14,637 nucleotides of DNA, taken from assembly GCA_003476685.1 (NCBI GenBank), contig DMVN01000018.1, positions 1 through 14,637 of the forward strand. The letters run 5' to 3'. The DNA comes from Acidobacteriota bacterium. GTDB lineage: Bacteria; Acidobacteriota; Aminicenantia; Aminicenantales; Saccharicenantaceae. The notes beneath the pieces were generated by a model, which was not told where the DNA came from, did not search any database, and was given only the letters and a program-made list of their open reading frames with translations. The translations under genes were made by a program, and so were the position numbers. Position 1 is the first letter of the stretch. Every line of letters begins with the position of its first letter. This document shows, in pieces, positions 14,242-14,637 of the stretch.

Positions 14242-14637
14242 CTACGGCGCCCCGGTGACCTCCGGCTCGCCGGTAAGGCAGCAGCCCGTCATCCGGGCCA
14301 GCAGCGCGCGGGTGACCGGGTTGTCACCGGCGTGATCCCCGATGCGCGCCTCGATGATGAGCTGCATCAGCCACGCTTCGAAGTCCTCGTCCACCGGCCG
14401 GATCGCGTTGACGCGCGAGACCACCGGACACTCGGTTGGCATGAGCGCGCGGTCGGTGTGCACGAGCACCTCGTGCAGCTTCTCGCCCGGTCTGAGGCCG
14501 GTGAACTCGATGTGCGTGTGCACCCCACTCAGCACCATCATGCGCTGCGCGAGGTCCACGATCCGCACCGGCTCGCCCATCTCGAGCACGAAGATGTCGC
14601 CACCCTCGCTCATCGCCTGGGCCTGCAGCACGAGGCG
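14242..14637 (-). CDS. CapD/FlaA1-type polysaccharide biosynthesis epimerase/dehydratase, C-terminal part (partial)
   Basis: The frame enters from the right edge and ends at TAG 14244-14242, giving 131 residues without the NAD-binding Rossmann core or catalytic triad. The visible part has the family's C-terminal landmarks: LQAQAMSEGGDIFVLEMGEP, VRIVDLAQRMMVLSG, and TGLRPGEKLHEVL. These occur in membrane-linked UDP-N-acetylglucosamine 4,6-dehydratase/epimerases such as CapD and WbpM, which make rare sugars for capsules or glycans. The last 40 residues, with a CC pair, are not conserved in a way I recognise. It converges with the LCP gene, 43 bases away. The specific sugar product cannot be told from this fragment. 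Confidence 0.87.
   Translation of the reverse strand, partial: RLVLQAQAMSEGGDIFVLEMGEPVRIVDLAQRMMVLSGVHTHIEFTGLRPGEKLHEVLVHTDRALMPTECPVVSRVNAIRPVDEDFEAWLMQLIIEARIGDHAGDNPVTRALLARMTGCCLTGEPEVTGAP

Noticed and set aside
14203..14247. CCGTAGG/CCTACGG inverted repeat as a terminator between LCP and the epimerase gene
   Set aside because: The loop is 31 bases, there is no T run, and the stem includes the stop codon of the epimerase gene.
1..14637. CRISPR arrays, tRNA or rRNA genes, insertion sequences, defence islands
   Set aside because: No regularly spaced repeats, cloverleaf sequences, transposase motifs or defence-type proteins were found on either strand.

Overview
No undescribed system stands out in this window. 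It holds a well-recognised molybdenum/tungsten pterin-cofactor (Moco/Wco) gene cluster beside an aldehyde-oxidation operon. The most important observation is a problem of origin: the window looks like two genomes joined inside one gene.

Left part (about 1-11,340). Base composition is moderate: 26 of 60 bases are G/C at 4861-4920 and 36 of 60 at 10741-10800. Spacers are AT-rich, and arginine is often AGG or CGG. On the plus strand lie the 3' end of a molybdate/tungstate-type ABC transporter ATPase, then moeA, moaA, moaC, a MOSC-domain gene, moaB/mogA, mobB and a short ThiF-family E1-like gene. The last four overlap one another. A minus-strand gene for a signal-peptide-bearing outer-membrane beta-barrel protein follows, which points to a diderm. 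A divergent plus-strand ppnP comes next. A minus-strand set, reading right to left, is aldehyde ferredoxin oxidoreductase (AOR), a MoaD/ThiS-like sulfur carrier ending in Gly-Gly, and an NAD(P)-type aldehyde dehydrogenase. A diderm anaerobe of the Aminicenantes type would fit, but that is inference from gene content and not a phylogenetic placement.

Right part (about 11,400-14,637). The DNA is very GC-rich (47 of 60 at 12481-12540) and arginine is mostly CGC. It carries the N-terminal third of the AOR, a divergent regulator with two fused MarR domains, a LytR-CpsA-Psr (LCP) envelope ligase, and the C-terminal end of a CapD/FlaA1-type nucleotide-sugar epimerase/dehydratase. This suggests a high-GC monoderm, probably an actinomycete relative. 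The change occurs inside the AOR reading frame, in a codon stretch that is strongly conserved in the family (11341-11400). A chimeric assembly at a shared AOR segment is the simplest reading; recombination or transfer is the alternative.

How the genes fit together. MoaA and MoaC make cyclic pyranopterin monophosphate. A MoaD-like carrier, probably adenylated by the ThiF-like protein, would supply sulfur for the dithiolene. MoaB/MogA adenylates molybdopterin, MoeA inserts the metal and MobB supports guanylylation. AOR would be a consumer of the cofactor, and the aldehyde dehydrogenase offers a second, pyridine-nucleotide-linked way of oxidising aldehydes. MoaE and MobA are not in the window. 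In the right-hand genome, the double-MarR protein is well placed to regulate the divergent AOR gene.
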